Shown: positions 11,541 to 23,512 of the stretch, one piece after another
Position numbering within the stretch: position 1 is the first letter of the stretch
Layout: each line of letters begins with the position of its first letter
Assembly (NCBI GenBank): GCA_035610365.1
Contig: CM069432.1
Span: forward strand, 226,818,532-226,882,531
DNA length: 64,000 bases
Direction: 5' to 3'
DNA from: Aquatica leii
Taxonomy: Eukaryota > Arthropoda > Insecta > Coleoptera > Lampyridae
Notes under the pieces: model-generated
Database searches by the model: none
What the model saw: only the letters and a program-made list of their open reading frames with translations
What the model was told of the DNA's origin: nothing
Program-made: the position numbers and the translations under genes

Positions 11541-12765
11541 ATGAATAACGAAGAAATCAATTGTACTCCTCCTGCAAGAAAACTTGCGATTGGAGCAACA
11601 GATAAACTGCTACCAACAAAAAGTCAACCCGTTTATGAAAAACAGTATAAACTATTTAATGATTGGTGTAAAAAAGAAAAAGTTGTTGATGTAACAGAGA
11701 ATGTAAGATATTTTGAAGAAATAAGCGAGTGCAAAAAATTGTCTACGTTATGGACAACATGTAGCATGCTAAGATCATGTTTAAATATATACAAAGATGA
11801 TATTTCCAACTTTGTGAAACTGCAAGGATTACTTAAGCGAAAGTCTCATGGCAATGAAGCAAAGAAATATAAAATATTAATATTATTGATAGTGCTGATG
11901 ACGTACATAATCTTGCGCTAAAGGTACATAGGTATATTGCAATTTTTTCAGCCGCATCTATTCTAAATCTGTCACGATAAAATTTATTACTTATTTTATT
12001 TCTGTTTCGGTTATTGTTATAATGGGTTACACTGGTGTTTGCTGTTATGACAAATTAATAAAAATGTCGATAGATGATATTCAATATCAAGAAGGAATAA
12101 TCATCGTAACCCTTCCTCGCACTAAAATAAATACAAATCGAATGTTCGTAATTTCTGAATTGCATTGGATAAATTTAATTAAAAAGTACAGCAACCTTTG
12201 TCATAGTGCAGTTCCAACAAAACGTTTCTTCTTAACATATCGTAATGGACTATGTGCATCAAGTCCAATTTGTATAAACACGATTAGTAAAGTGCCAAAA
12301 AAAGTTGCAAGTTTCCTGAAATTAGAGAACCCTGAGCTATACACTGGCCACTGTCTTAGACGTTCTAGTGCAACTTAATTGGCTAACTAAGTAAGTGACT
12401 TGATTACAATAAAACAGCATGGTGGGTGGAGAAGTTCAGCTGTAGCAGAAGGTTACATTAAAACTTTTTTAAGTTAAAAAAGTAGCTGAAATGTTCACAG
12501 CAGCAAATACGTAAACTTCCAGTCATGTTGTGACGACCAATTTTCCTCAAACTTGCGGGTACGAAACATTACATATATAAATTATACCCACAATGACAAT
12601 ACTGACGGTAGATGTACAAACGTCGTGGGCAACACCAACTTCAAGCAAAATATTGTGTCACAAAGTATGCCTGGCATAACAATCACTGCAACAGACTTAT
12701 ACACAGTCAACATTAAAGTTTTTAAGAATTGTACAGTCAACTGCAATTGCCAGGATTAACGTTTA
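11541..12765 (+). pseudogene. Crypton-like tyrosine recombinase relic
   Basis: The first frame (11541-11921) resembles the SAM-like core-binding domain of insect Crypton-type recombinases (LLPTKSQPVYEKQYKLFNDW, STLWTTCSMLRS, LLKRKS). After a break, 12022-12378 gives MGYTGVCCYDKLIKMSIDDI, TLPRTKI and GHCLRRSSAT. A shifted frame then reads ITIKQHGGWRSSAVAEGYIK. These hold the HxxR (HCLR), H/W (HGGW) and Tyr nucleophile (GYI) motifs in order. The first catalytic Arg, normally 'G.CR..EL', is Cys here (GVCCYDKL). The tail at 12553-12759 ends KNCTVN, another feature of these proteins. At least three frame breaks: inactive. Confidence 0.65.
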
Positions 12766-12845
12766 TTAATTTTTAGCGTTTATTAATATTACCTATTATT
12801 TTAATGTCTGTCCTTTGAATAAAACTCAATAAGCCTTTTATATAT

Positions 12846-13025
12846 ACTGCCAAATTGCCTTACAGACGCCATTTTCTTTTTTCTGAAACTAAAATTTTCT
12901 AAAAAGGTACTGACAAATCCAATTGCATGACAAAGAACGAATAATGCAATAGATCACCTTATTACTAAGCTTTAGTTTTAGAAAAAAGAAAAACGCTTAT
13001 GTAGCACACTTTGACAGCAAACTGA
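12846..13025. mobile_element. MITE-like palindromic element
   Basis: The two ends form an imperfect inverted repeat of about 55 bp. The left arm contains TTTTCTTTTTTCTGAAACTAAA and the right arm its complement with TTTAGTTTTAGAAAAAAG. The match continues outward to ACTGCCAAATTGCC versus TTTGACAGCAAAC. No coding sequence. It lies just downstream of the Crypton-like relic. Confidence 0.5.
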
Positions 13026-13029
13026 CAAC

Positions 13030-13740
13030 CTGTTCAAATGGTCTATGCATTTAACCTCTTTATTGTTTCCGACTCTAATCTAACCTAAATGACTGACTGA
13101 CATTGACGCATATAGGTATTGCCAACGGTACAAATTATATTTCCAACTCTAGTCAAAATCATAGATGTCGCTGTTGAAATATTATGCAACTTAAAAACGT
13201 TGAATAATAAAATTTTTATATCACACAATTGGATAAAATTTACAAAAAAGGTAAATTTTGGAATCTATCTGATAGACTCTCGTTTGTAGACAAAATTATA
13301 ACTGTAAATCTATTTAAAGCAAGAGTTAAAAAAAATATAAATTTACCCAGAAACCGCAAATTTAAGAGAGGATAAAATAAAACATTTAAAAAAGCCTAAA
13401 AATGTATGCAGGATGATCAAGATATTGGTTTTTACAAAGCAATACTAAAAATGTAAACGAACTATATTATTGTAATTAGGTAATTATTAATAACTGTTTA
13501 ATAAAATTATTTTAAACGCAGTGAGTTACATCATTGTAATGATATAAACCTAGGTAGTCTATTTTTTAGACAACAAAAACCAATAAATTAGGTATGGATA
13601 CGCTTAATGTGATGTCAAAATTCTTTAACTATTTACTATGGGATATAATAACTAAACAAAATAGCAAAGTTTAATAATGTTCAATATTCATCAATACTTG
13701 CTCAATATAAAAAAAAACAAACTTACGTTTAAGATGCGAA
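13030..13740. other. AT-rich stretch, nothing recognised
   Basis: No open frame above chance and no repeat structure noticed. Confidence 0.4.
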
Positions 13741-13741
13741 G

Positions 13742-13890
13742 TTTTGTTTTCCGTCGATCGTTGGTTAATACTTATACTAACGTATAATAAATGCATCAAA
13801 AGTGTGCGGTAATAGCCTCTATTACCGCACTACTTTTGCACTTTTGATTTTTTTCTAACCAATAAAATCGTCGAAAGATTTTTATAAGGT
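13742..13890. repeat. hairpin with perfect core palindrome
   Basis: The core GTGCGGTAATAG-CCT-CTATTACCGCAC (about 13804-13831) is a near-perfect hairpin with a 2-3 base loop, flanked by AAAAGT / ACTTTT and ATCAAAAGTG / CACTTTTGAT. Weaker outer arms (CGTCGATCGTTGGTTA versus TAACCAATAAAATCGTCG) suggest the whole is a small MITE. No gene. Confidence 0.5.
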
Positions 13891-14354
13891 TACGTATATC
13901 GTTTTTAAATAAAAAAATAAATTTAAAAATTCACCTGTGCATTACTATTATTAAACATTTTAATTAGGTTGTTTACAATAATTGTAGATTAAATAGTCCG
14001 ATCACTAAAATGAAAACAAAATAATATAATTTGAAGTTGCTAAACAAAGTCGATAAATAAAGTCGTTATTAACAATAACTGTGCTCTACATCATCTGACT
14101 ATTTTATGAGCACACATAGTGTCAATAGGTTTTTATCAATGAGGTATAATATAATAACTACTGAAGAAACCACTCCGTATGCTAGTATGGTTACGAATTC
14201 GGTCCGGTATTATTTCTCCATCTCATCCGGCAAGAAAGTAAACTATCGTGTAGTTAAGTGGTTTGTAGCGTTCGGATTACATTCGATAATTTCAGTTTTG
14301 TCCATTTTAGTTGCTTAAAATTCAGGTAATAATAAATTTAATAATCTTAACTTA

Positions 14355-16473
14355 TCTACACTAATATTATAAAGAGGAAAGATTTGTATTTTTGTATGTA
14401 ACGAATAAACTCAAAAAGTACTGGACCGATTTTAATAATTCTTTTTTCATTAGAAAGCTACATTATCACTGAGTAACATAGGCTATATTTAGTACTAGAT
14501 TACTATAGAAATCTTTAGAAATTCCTATTAAAACCAAACGAAGGTGTAAAAAAATTAGCCATAAAATGTCTTTCATCGCATACACTGCGAAGAGTATTAA
14601 TGATAGGACAAAAAAATGTTCGACAATATTATAGAATATATCAATATCTACAAAAAATTCGCGAGACCATATGTCTAACTATTGTAGTTACGTCACTATA
14701 ACTACTTCTTTACATTTAACAAATTGATAGAAATGCCGATCAAAATCAGACCGTGTTATCCATACCATTTATAAATTTTTATCCAAATAAATAATTTAAT
14801 ATTCAAGACTGTCTCAATACCTGATGACTTTTTGAATTACTGAAATCGGACATTCCATTCAAAAGATATCGTGAAATTAAAATAAAAATACATGCCGGCG
14901 GCGGCCGCCACTCAGCTTTAATACAAATCGAAAAAAAAATATTAGAATTAAATGACAAAAGTTTAAGAGACTTTGGATTACCTTCTCCGAATCGCTCACA
15001 AAATGTAGTTGATGCCATACCGTGCCGTACATATGATGTTAACGAGTTGTCAGAATTTGTCAATTCAAATGTACCAAAGTTAGTGGCAGATCAAAAAATA
15101 GCGTACGATGCTATAATTGAAAGTATGGAAAATAACAGTGGTCAACTATTTCTTTTGAACGCACCCGGTGGCACGGGTAAAACCTTTCTTACCAATTAAG
15201 TATTGTCAAAAGTACGATTATCCGGAAGAAAAGCACTGGCAGTGGCATTGTCAGGAATTGCTGCAACCCTATTAAATGATGAAAAAACGACTCACTGTAC
15301 ATTAAAATTACCGTTGGCTGTTTCTTTAGATCAACAGTCTGTATGTTCAATTTGTAAAAATGGTTCACTGGGAAAGCTCTTACAGAACACGTCGCTGATT
15401 ATTTGGGATGTGTGCACCATGAGCCATAGAGCTCATGTAGAAGCAGTGGACCGCACATTAAAAGATATAAGAAACTCATGCAATATGATGGGTGGCGTAA
15501 CTTTTGTTTTCGCTGGAGACTTTCGCCAAACTCTACCAGTTGTAACAAAAGGTACACGTGCCGACGTTATTAAAGCGTGCCTCAAATCATCACCTTTGTG
15601 GCTATCAATTAAAACTCTCAATTTGCGCACGAATATGAGAGCACATTTATGCAATAACCGCGGTGGTAATTTCTCAGAAAATATACTTAAACTAGGAGAC
15701 GGAAAATTTACTACTCCAATTGCAAACAGCTCCCAAGTACTGTTGGATATTGAATTGGCTCAAACTGTTCACAGTCTAGAAATTCTTATAGACACAATCT
15801 ATCCCGACATCGACAATCTTACAGTAAGAAATTTCCATAGGCTCTGTTCGAGAGCGATATTGTCACCCAGAAACGACTCAGTAAATGAGATAAACAAAAT
15901 TATTATTGAAAAAGTACCAGGTGATTTTAAATGTTACAAATCTGTTGACACCGTGTGCTACATCGAAGATCCTGCTGGCTTGCCACCTCATGAACTAAAA
16001 TTAAAAATAGGTACGCCTGTTATGCTTTAAGAATTAATAGATAATGTGATTGTTGCAACTATCATTACGGGTCCCGCGGCCGGTCAGCTCGCACATGTTC
16101 CGCGGATCCCGATGATACCAACTAATTTGCCCATATCTTTTAAAAGGTTACAGTTCCCTTTAAAAATATCCTTTGCCCTAACAATGAATAAATCCCAGAG
16201 ACAAACTTTTTCCATAGTTGGTATCGACTTAAGGAAAGAGTGCTTTTCCCACGGGCAATTGTATGTGGCACTTTCTCGAGTAGGATCTCCTGAAAATCAA
16301 TACGTTTTGTTGCCACCTACAAATACCACAGCCAACGTAGTGTACAGGGAGGCTTTAAGATAAGCAATTTTTTTTTAATTTAGTGATTCATGGTCGTTTT
16401 AATTAGCATGCTTATAACTTAAATATCTGTACCTATTTATGTCTACCCGTGCGAAGCCGGGACGGGCCGCTAG
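14355..16473 (+). mobile_element. Helitron, both termini present, internally deleted
   Basis: The 5' end is TCTACACTAATATTATAAAG at 14355, preceded by A. The 3' end is a GC-rich hairpin (CCCGTGCGAAGCCGGGACGGG) followed by CCGCTAG at 16473, then T. Helitrons begin with TC, end with CTRR after a short hairpin, and insert between A and T; all hold here. Inside is only the helicase part of the usual protein. The replication initiator (HUH/Rep) domain is absent, so this 2.1-kb copy is deleted and non-autonomous. Confidence 0.85.
14880..16363 (+). pseudogene. Helitron PIF1-like helicase, broken
   Basis: In one frame the protein runs from a linker (LNDKSLRDFGLPSPNRS) through the Walker A motif NAPGGTGKTFL at about 15155, Walker B-like IIWDVCTMSHR (usual form 'DE...'), GDFRQTLPV, and the C-terminal block FALTMNKSQRQTFSIVGIDL ... 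YVALSRVGS. An in-frame TAA at 15197-15199 and another at 16028-16030 interrupt it, and about 20 residues seem missing before 16046 compared with the usual 'GTPvMLlRNL...NGTRL' stretch. The frame is otherwise kept over 1.2 kb, so decay is moderate. The Glu of the DEXX motif is Val here. Confidence 0.8.
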
Positions 16474-16504
16474 TTTATAATAAAAGGGTTTATAAACGGA
16501 AAGA

Positions 16505-16978
16505 TTAATGGGGTTTTAAAACGGTCGCTTTAGATGCGTTGCAAGCTTCTACATAATTCGCTTTTCCGTTGAAAGTATAAGAGCTAGAAACTTAAAAAAA
16601 CTGAAATATCTACAAAGGCCGTCTTGTGACATATTGTGTAATTTTGAAGCCAAAAATATAAAAAATGAGTCGAAAATGAAGCAATTTTAGGTAATTTTAG
16701 GTGAATTTTGAGAGCCTTAGATATGTGTCTTTACATACATAGTTTTTATATCAAAATAAATATCATTATTGAAAAATTTATGACCCGACCAAAAACGCTA
16801 CACAAAATGAAATGTGTTGGTGATTGCTCATTCCCCTAAGAAATTTCTCTAATTTTAGAAAACCCCCTGTAATTATATCATTTTTTTTAAGTTTCTATAC
16901 TCTCTTATACTTTAACAAAAAAGCGAATTTTGTATAAGCTTGCAACGTATGAAAACGATTGTTTTAGCATCCCCTTAA
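16505..16978. mobile_element. TTAA MITE, copy 1
   Basis: Flanked by TTAA at 16505-16508 and 16975-16978, with ends (T)GGGG...CCCC. The terminal inverted repeats extend about 100 bp (left TTTTAAAACGGTCGCTTTAG; right reads the complement of GCTAAAACAATCGTTTTCAT on the other strand). A second copy at 39442-39973 is in the opposite orientation. TTAA targets point to mobilisation by a piggyBac-type transposase, but the GGGG termini differ from the CCC end of the piggyBac at 751. No coding sequence. Confidence 0.65.
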
Positions 16979-17334
16979 CGTAAAAACTAATCTTGCGGCC
17001 ACCGTCAAAAAAGTGATAATAAGTAGAATGTCATTTAAAAATCATATTCATCCAATTCTAGAGACCTTTGGCAACGTGTCACATGAGTTGAAAGTTACTT
17101 GTTTAAATGATTAATATATATTTTGAATTTCGATTGAAAACTTACTGCAAAACTATAAATATTGACGTCTTCTTAAGATAGTAGATCCATTAGGTTAAAG
17201 TAAACTAAATTAATTTTAATTAAAAACCGCTAGTCAAAGCCAAAGGATCAAGATTTTTAAAAAACTATCATTTGAGAGAAAACGTTACTCCTTAAACATT
17301 TGGTTTGTTACGAAATGCCTGACGTTGAAGAAAC

Positions 17335-19560
17335 AACCCAATTTTACTAAATTAAAACTTTCAAATCAATCAAAAATAGCAAGAACAGCGTACTATCAAC
17401 ACATTTATTCGTTTAGAACTTAAGAAATGGTATAGCAAACTTTATTTTAACAACTTACAACGATGGTTTCTACACACATCTCTAACAGCATCTCTTTACC
17501 CAGCCGTTTGGGATTTACTTGATGATAAAATCAGAACTAAGGTAACAGAGTTTGGCTTTAAATTATTTAATAAACTAAGTAATAAACTTACATTTCTCCC
17601 TTTTTATTCCAAACCACAGTTTTCACACAATACTTCTTTAACGTTTCCATTTAATTTTAATAATACCACATTTAAATTTCACGACAGAACTCTTAACTTA
17701 ACCAATGTTGACTTTACGAACGAAGAAAAGAATTTTCTTGACAAAGGTCTTAAATATGCCCCTAAATTACCTTTGAATAACTTACATGTGATTAATTTTA
17801 AAGCATCACTTGAGATCGCTACTAACAAAATGCCAGATATCATTAACACTTTAAAGCAAGTTATACCTACCAATGAACAATTGTTAACAAACCAAACTAA
17901 GTCACATTTTTCTGAGAATTCAGTTGTAAAATCTATTCGCCATAAAATATCTGAATTCAATTTAGTAATTTTAAAAGCTGATAAAGGCGATTGTTTAGTA
18001 ATCCAATACGAGAACGAATATTTAAGGAAAACTTTAGATTTTTTGAATTCCGATGATTTCACTCTTTGCCCAAAATTTTCTTTAAAACAGTTAACTTTAC
18101 AGACCAATAAGATGTTAAAAGAATCCAAATTGTTAATGGAAACTTTTAATAAAAAAATTTCAAGTTTACAGGTTTCTAACCTTTAGATACCACGTTTGTA
18201 CAGCTTACCTAAAATTCATAAACTAAATTTTCCAATCAGACCGATAGTTAGTTTCATTAATTTTCCTACTTACCCAGTTTCAATTTTTAGCCAACATTTT
18301 CAGAAACACAATTAACTTTTTACCTAAATTTGCTATCAAAAACACCAGACAATTAATTTCCAATATTAACAACATCAACACTAGAGACAAATCTATTTAA
18401 GATTAATTTCCTTTGACATCGCCAATTTGTTCCTTTCTATTCCACCTAATGACATTAAACCCATTCTTCCTAATTTATTATTTAATTCTGATCTTTCTAA
18501 CAAAGTGGCACAACAAGTCATTGAATTGACACAATTTTGTACCAATAATATTTTTTTCCAATTCAATACGTCTATTTTTCAACAAATACAAGGACTGCCT
18601 ATGGGGTCCTCACTCTCACCAATTTTAGCTGAAATTTTCATGGACAATTTAGAATGTCAACACATAACTAATAGTGATTTTTTTAAGAAACATGTCATTC
18701 TTTGGAACAGATACGTTGATGATGTTTTTTGTATCTTCCAAGGGAATAATTCTCATATTGAAACCTTTTTAGACTTTCTTAATAAGATACACCCTCGCAT
18801 TAAATTCACTGTCGAGATTCCAAATAACAATATTCTACCGTTTTTGGATTTATACATTTCTATTAGTAATAACAAATTTAATTTTAATATTTACCGGAAA
18901 CCGACTACAACGAATCACTTGATTCCTTTTGAATCTAATCACCCTATCAACTATAAACTAGCATCTTTCAATTTCCTTTTCAATAGATTGTTTTCTGTTC
19001 CACTTTCTAAGGTAGACTTTGATAACGAATTACAAATTATTTTATATTTAGCTAGAACCAACATTACATCAATAATTTATTTCACAAATTTTTTATACAG
19101 CACAAAATCAAATCAGTTACCACTTTAACACAGAATAAAGAACGAACCAATTAATATATTAGTATTCCATTCATTTCCCAATTTGACAACATATTTCAAA
19201 AAATCAATAAGAAGAATAATATAAAATTAACTTATAATATCCTTCTTACGACGAAGAACTTACTTTGTAATGTTAAAGATAAACTGGACATTTTAGATTA
19301 AAATCCTAATAAATACAATAACAATATAGATAATGTTAAATCTTCGTTCGCTTTCCATATCCTTTTCAATAATCACAAATATTCCAATTGCAAACTGATT
19401 CATCCTGTTATTAATAACCGTTTCAATCTTGACATACTGGAAGTTATTTGTATTAAATTAAACAACAGTAATAATAACAGTTTGATTAACGATCAGATTA
19501 ATCACAATATTATTGACTTAAAACTCAATTATTAATTTTAGCCAAACTCTGTAGCCCTGT
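17335..19560 (+). mobile_element. Penelope-like retroelement, decayed
   Basis: This stretch carries, in order, an N-terminal region, a reverse transcriptase with YVDD active site and the remains of a GIY-YIG endonuclease. The order RT then GIY-YIG on one strand defines Penelope-like elements. Ends were not delimited; the mariner-like transposon at 19861 begins 300 bp downstream and may sit in its 3' region. Confidence 0.75.
17431..19535 (+). pseudogene. Penelope-like RT (plus truncated GIY-YIG)
   Basis: An open frame from about 17431 (KWYSKLYFNNLQRW) runs to the stop at 18184-18186 with LKYAPK and LKADKGDCLVI. After the stop come LYSLPKIHK and RPIVS, then frameshifts. The frame at 18427-19128 has GLPMGSSLSPILAEIFMD, RYVDDVFCIF (catalytic YVDD) and FLDLYI...IYRKPTTT, the RT palm and thumb. 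Further on, broken text FAFHILFNNHK...LDILEVICIK...LINDQIN is the C-terminal half of a GIY-YIG domain. Its first half, with the GIY and YIG motifs, is missing. At least four breaks: non-functional. Confidence 0.8.
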
Positions 19561-19860
19561 GATCTGTTGGTTTAGTTTGTTTCTTGTTTTTTACAGTGTA
19601 CGATTTTTAGTATTTTGGTTCATAACTTTAACGTTTGAATTTTGTTAAAACTTAATACATTATGAGATTATTATATATCGATACTTAGGTCAGGGTCATA
19701 TTAAGAGGTATTTTATATATCACATTTTGTTTGTGTGTCTGTATGTTAACATGTAATAATTTTACTTTATTCATTAATTATGTACTCTTTTTGTTTAAGA
19801 AGTGTTCTTGTTTAATTCTTGAACGTGTTAATCAATAATTTTCACCTGACATTAGTTATA

Positions 19861-21383
19861 CAGGGTGTCCCACGAGGTACTGTACATACTGAAATGGTAT
19901 GTTCCTTAGGTCAATTTAAGTAGAAAACGCCATAGTTACACAGATATAAGCGTTCAAAGTTTATAACTGATCACACATTTTTTAAAAATTAATTATTCTT
20001 AGTCAACTGGGAAACAAAAGCCAAACAATATGTCATTTATTGCTTTCTTTTCTACTAATGTCACAGTCGATTTTATTAAATAAAGTGTAATTTAAATGCA
20101 AAATGCTTTCTCATTTTTCTAACGAAGAGTATGCTGATATCATTTACATTTATGGATTTTGTGATGGAAAAGCAAGATCTGCTGTTAAGGAATATGAACG
20201 AAGATTTCCCAACAGGAGGGTGCCAAATCACCAAACCTTTTCTTCTGTGTTTCAACATGTACGGACTCATGGTTCATTTCCATCAGTTTCAACAAGATCT
20301 GACCGTTCTGTGCAGTTAAATGTGAATGAGCAGGAAAATATTCTACAGATGGTTGATCGGAGTCCAGGGTTGAGTACTAGAAGAATTTCTTTTTGAACGG
20401 GACTCCCCCGTATGTCAGTATGGCAAACATTACATGATAGGCTTTTGTATTCCTATCACATACAACAGGTTCAGCATCAAGAACCTGGAGATTTTGCTGC
20501 CCGGTTGAATTTCTGCCACTGGCTACAGGTAAATCCACAATTAGTTCCATTCATTTTATTTAGCAACGAGGCGCAATTTACTAGAGATGGAGTGAACAAT
20601 ACACGTAATTCTCATTTGTGGTCATATCAAAATCCACATGGCACAACAGAAACTAACTTTCAGCGCAGATTTTCTGTTAACGTATGGTGTGGCATGATTG
20701 ACGATCAACTTATTAGACCTTTTTTCTTTGAAGAACGTCTGACAGGAGAAGCGTATGCTAACTTTTTGCGGAATGAATTGCTACCGCTTTTGGAAGAAGT
20801 ACCTTTACTAACAAGACAACAAATGTTTCTGCAACATGATGAAGCTCCTCCACATTTTAGTCGGCATGTGACCGAATATCTAAATGTTGCTTACCCCAAT
20901 AGGTGGATTGGGCGTGGAGGCCCGCATTCTTGGCCACCGAGATCGCCCGATCTCACACCTTTGGACTTCTATCTGTGGGGTCATGTGAAAAGCTTAGTAT
21001 ACGAGGTAAAAGTTAATACCAGAGCTGAACTAATACAGCGTATCCTGGATGTGTGTCAACAAACACGGAACAACCAGCAGGTGTTTCGAGCGGCTACGCG
21101 GTCCATTTTAGATCGCAGCCGTCATTGTATTAATGCCGAAGGAGGTCATTTTGAGCATTTGATGTGATTTATTTTGTTTGTTTTTTTTATGTTTGTTTTG
21201 TAGTTCGATTTTCTGTTTTCAATAATAATAATTTTCAAAAAATGTGTGAGCATTTATAAATTTTGAACGCTTGTATCTGTGTAACTATAGCGAATTGGAC
21301 CTAGGTTTATAGGACGTTTTCTACTTAAATTGACCTAAGGAGCATACCATTTCAGTATGTACAGTACCTCGTGGGACACCCTG
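19861..21383 (+). mobile_element. mariner-like DNA transposon, nearly intact
   Basis: The element is bounded by TA duplications (19859-19860 and 21384-21385). The ends begin CAGGGTGTCCCACGAGGTAC. In the outer 69 bp the two terminal repeats differ at only one base by eye, and similarity continues for about 120 bp. This is the best-preserved mobile element in the window, and probably recent. It holds a single transposase frame. Confidence 0.9.
20103..21167 (+). pseudogene. mariner-like transposase (DUF4817 + DDE_3), one nonsense codon
   Basis: The frame encodes 354 codons. An N-terminal helix-turn-helix region (DUF4817-like: FCDGKARSAVKEYERRFPNR, HQTFSSVFQHVRTHGSF) is followed by the DDE_3 core: ILFSNEAQFTRDG, FQRRFSVNVWCGM, QHDEAPPHFSRHV, GRGGP, RSPDLTPLDFYLWGHVK, and a C-terminal EGGHFEHLM. 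A TGA at 20394-20396 interrupts it without changing frame. The first catalytic Asp, usually FTDEA or FSDEA, is Asn (codon AAC); the second and third Asp are present. Both lesions predict loss of catalysis. Terminal repeats are almost identical, so inactivation is recent. Confidence 0.85.
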
Positions 21384-21389
21384 TATGTA

Positions 21390-23385
21390 CTACTTAATTC
21401 AAGTAAGGTTAAAGTTTTTTATTCTTATTTATCATAATTTGAATTTTAAAAAAATTTTTGAAAAATTTTTTCAATTGAATGTTTTGTAATGACGTTTTTT
21501 ACCCAGTCATGTCGCCAAATTAATTAAGAACAAATAAAATAAAAATAAATGTTAATATGGTTGTCAAGAATTAAGATTTGAATCACTTTATTAAATTAAT
21601 TTTATTTAAAATACATAAAGTTGTATTTTATTTTTAATATGTATTTTTAATTTAAGAAATATACCAATTTATTGTTTTTATACAAACTTTAACTTTAATT
21701 CTACCTTTTAAACGTGGTCGGCCTTATGCGTTTTTGTCCGAAAGCAGTGGGGATGTACAATACATCGACAGCTGGTTTTTGATTGCGTAGAAGTTTCTCC
21801 AGTTAGTATAGTATACCTCATTGGTTTTTATCGATGATTTTCAGTTGCTTTTGCGGAGCATGCTTAATATCAAAGTTGTGATATTTGTATGTTATATAAA
21901 ATGGTATATAAAAATAATTGTAAACAGATTTTAGTTTATTACAATAAATAACAACGTATATTTTGTACAAAGCAACACTTTTCATATAACTGTGTTGTAG
22001 TGATACTCGTGTATTTCTTTTGCATGCATATCGAAAACATAACGTATTTAAAAATAAGACTAACTAAGAGCATTTAGCTATCGTTACTTTTATCGACATT
22101 ACCTTCTTCATTTGAGAAACTACTTCTCTGACATCTTCACCAATTTGTAAAACATTGCTCACTATACTTTGCTAAACTACATATCAACTTTTATCGGATT
22201 CAGATTGTAACTATAAGTTATTGAACAGCATTATTTTAGTAAATAATAAACTAAAAAGTTTTACTAAACAATTGTGTCACTAAAATTCAGCTTTTTACAT
22301 GCTGTTTATTTAAAAACTACAATACGTTCACTTTCACTTACATTTTCCGAACTAAAATGTTCATTATTAAAACTTTCTCATCTACACAAATAAATATGTA
22401 TTAAAATTACTATTTTCTTTACCGTAGATTTTTAATGTTTCCTGGTTAGCCTATAGTTTTATTCCTAATAACATAATACGTCTTTTACAACCATTTTTAA
22501 ATAAATAAACACTTACCTTATTTGCTTTATAAATAGTTTTGATTTGCTTTTAACCGTAAGTTCTGCTTCTGCGTACAAAAAAAACAATCCCACGATTACA
22601 TTTCGGCTCATAAATAGAGCTTTTTGATGTTTCCAGCTGTAATTTTCTTCGATTTTCTAACAATACTGTTAATCACATGAAACTAAAAAAATTTTTGCAA
22701 TCATTGATATTTTCAAAATTTAATTGACGCGTTGAGGTTATATGGCATTCCAATTACTTAAAAATCCCACTACCGTTGATACAAAAATAAAACAATTGTT
22801 CAGTAGATAAAATTATAAGTAAATGCTAAAATTAATAAGATACGATCGACGAAAAAATTTAAAAACCAGTTTGTTTGATAATATGCAATTAATAATTTCG
22901 ACGACATTGAAAATGTCTCGATTAATAATTGCTTTCATTACCATCCGTGTTGGTTAAATAACTATTAATATTCAATAGAAAAATCTATTTTTTTCCGTTA
23001 CCTGATAATGGACCTTAGAAATGCATAATAATTTTAAACATTATCACAAATCTAGAAACCATATAGAATGGGTTAAACGTAAACATTTAGAAGTATTTTG
23101 AGTTTCAACTTCAAGTGTAGTTTTCCTGAACCTACAAGAAATGGATATAGAATAAATACGCATTGCGGCGACGATATAGTACGTCATGTGTAATACGTAC
23201 TTATTGTTGTCTATTTAGTTAAACTCCTATAACATATTTGTTTAAGCGTTTTAGATATCTATTAATGAAAGGTTTTTTAAGTTATCTAAGTTCTACTAAG
23301 TTATATACTAAGTTATCTTGTTCTATTGACAAAAAAAATACTGATATTTAATTTTAGCTTACAATGAAATGCATCCATTTAATTA
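21390..23385. other. 2-kb AT-rich stretch, nothing recognised
   Basis: No coding signal, terminal repeats or RNA gene noticed between the mariner-like element and the first peptide gene. Confidence 0.4.
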
Positions 23386-23512
23386 AGCATTTATTTAAAT
23401 AGTCATAATAAACAACGTAAATTAAAACTATATTATTACTTTAAAAAAAAGCAAGTAAAAGATTATATATTTCTCTTATGCCATAATGAATAGTCGCTGA
23501 CAGGATTCCGGC

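Noticed and set aside
17679..18128. 149-codon minus-strand frame
   Set aside because: Opposite to the Penelope RT frame, which shows conserved motifs; the minus frame shows none.
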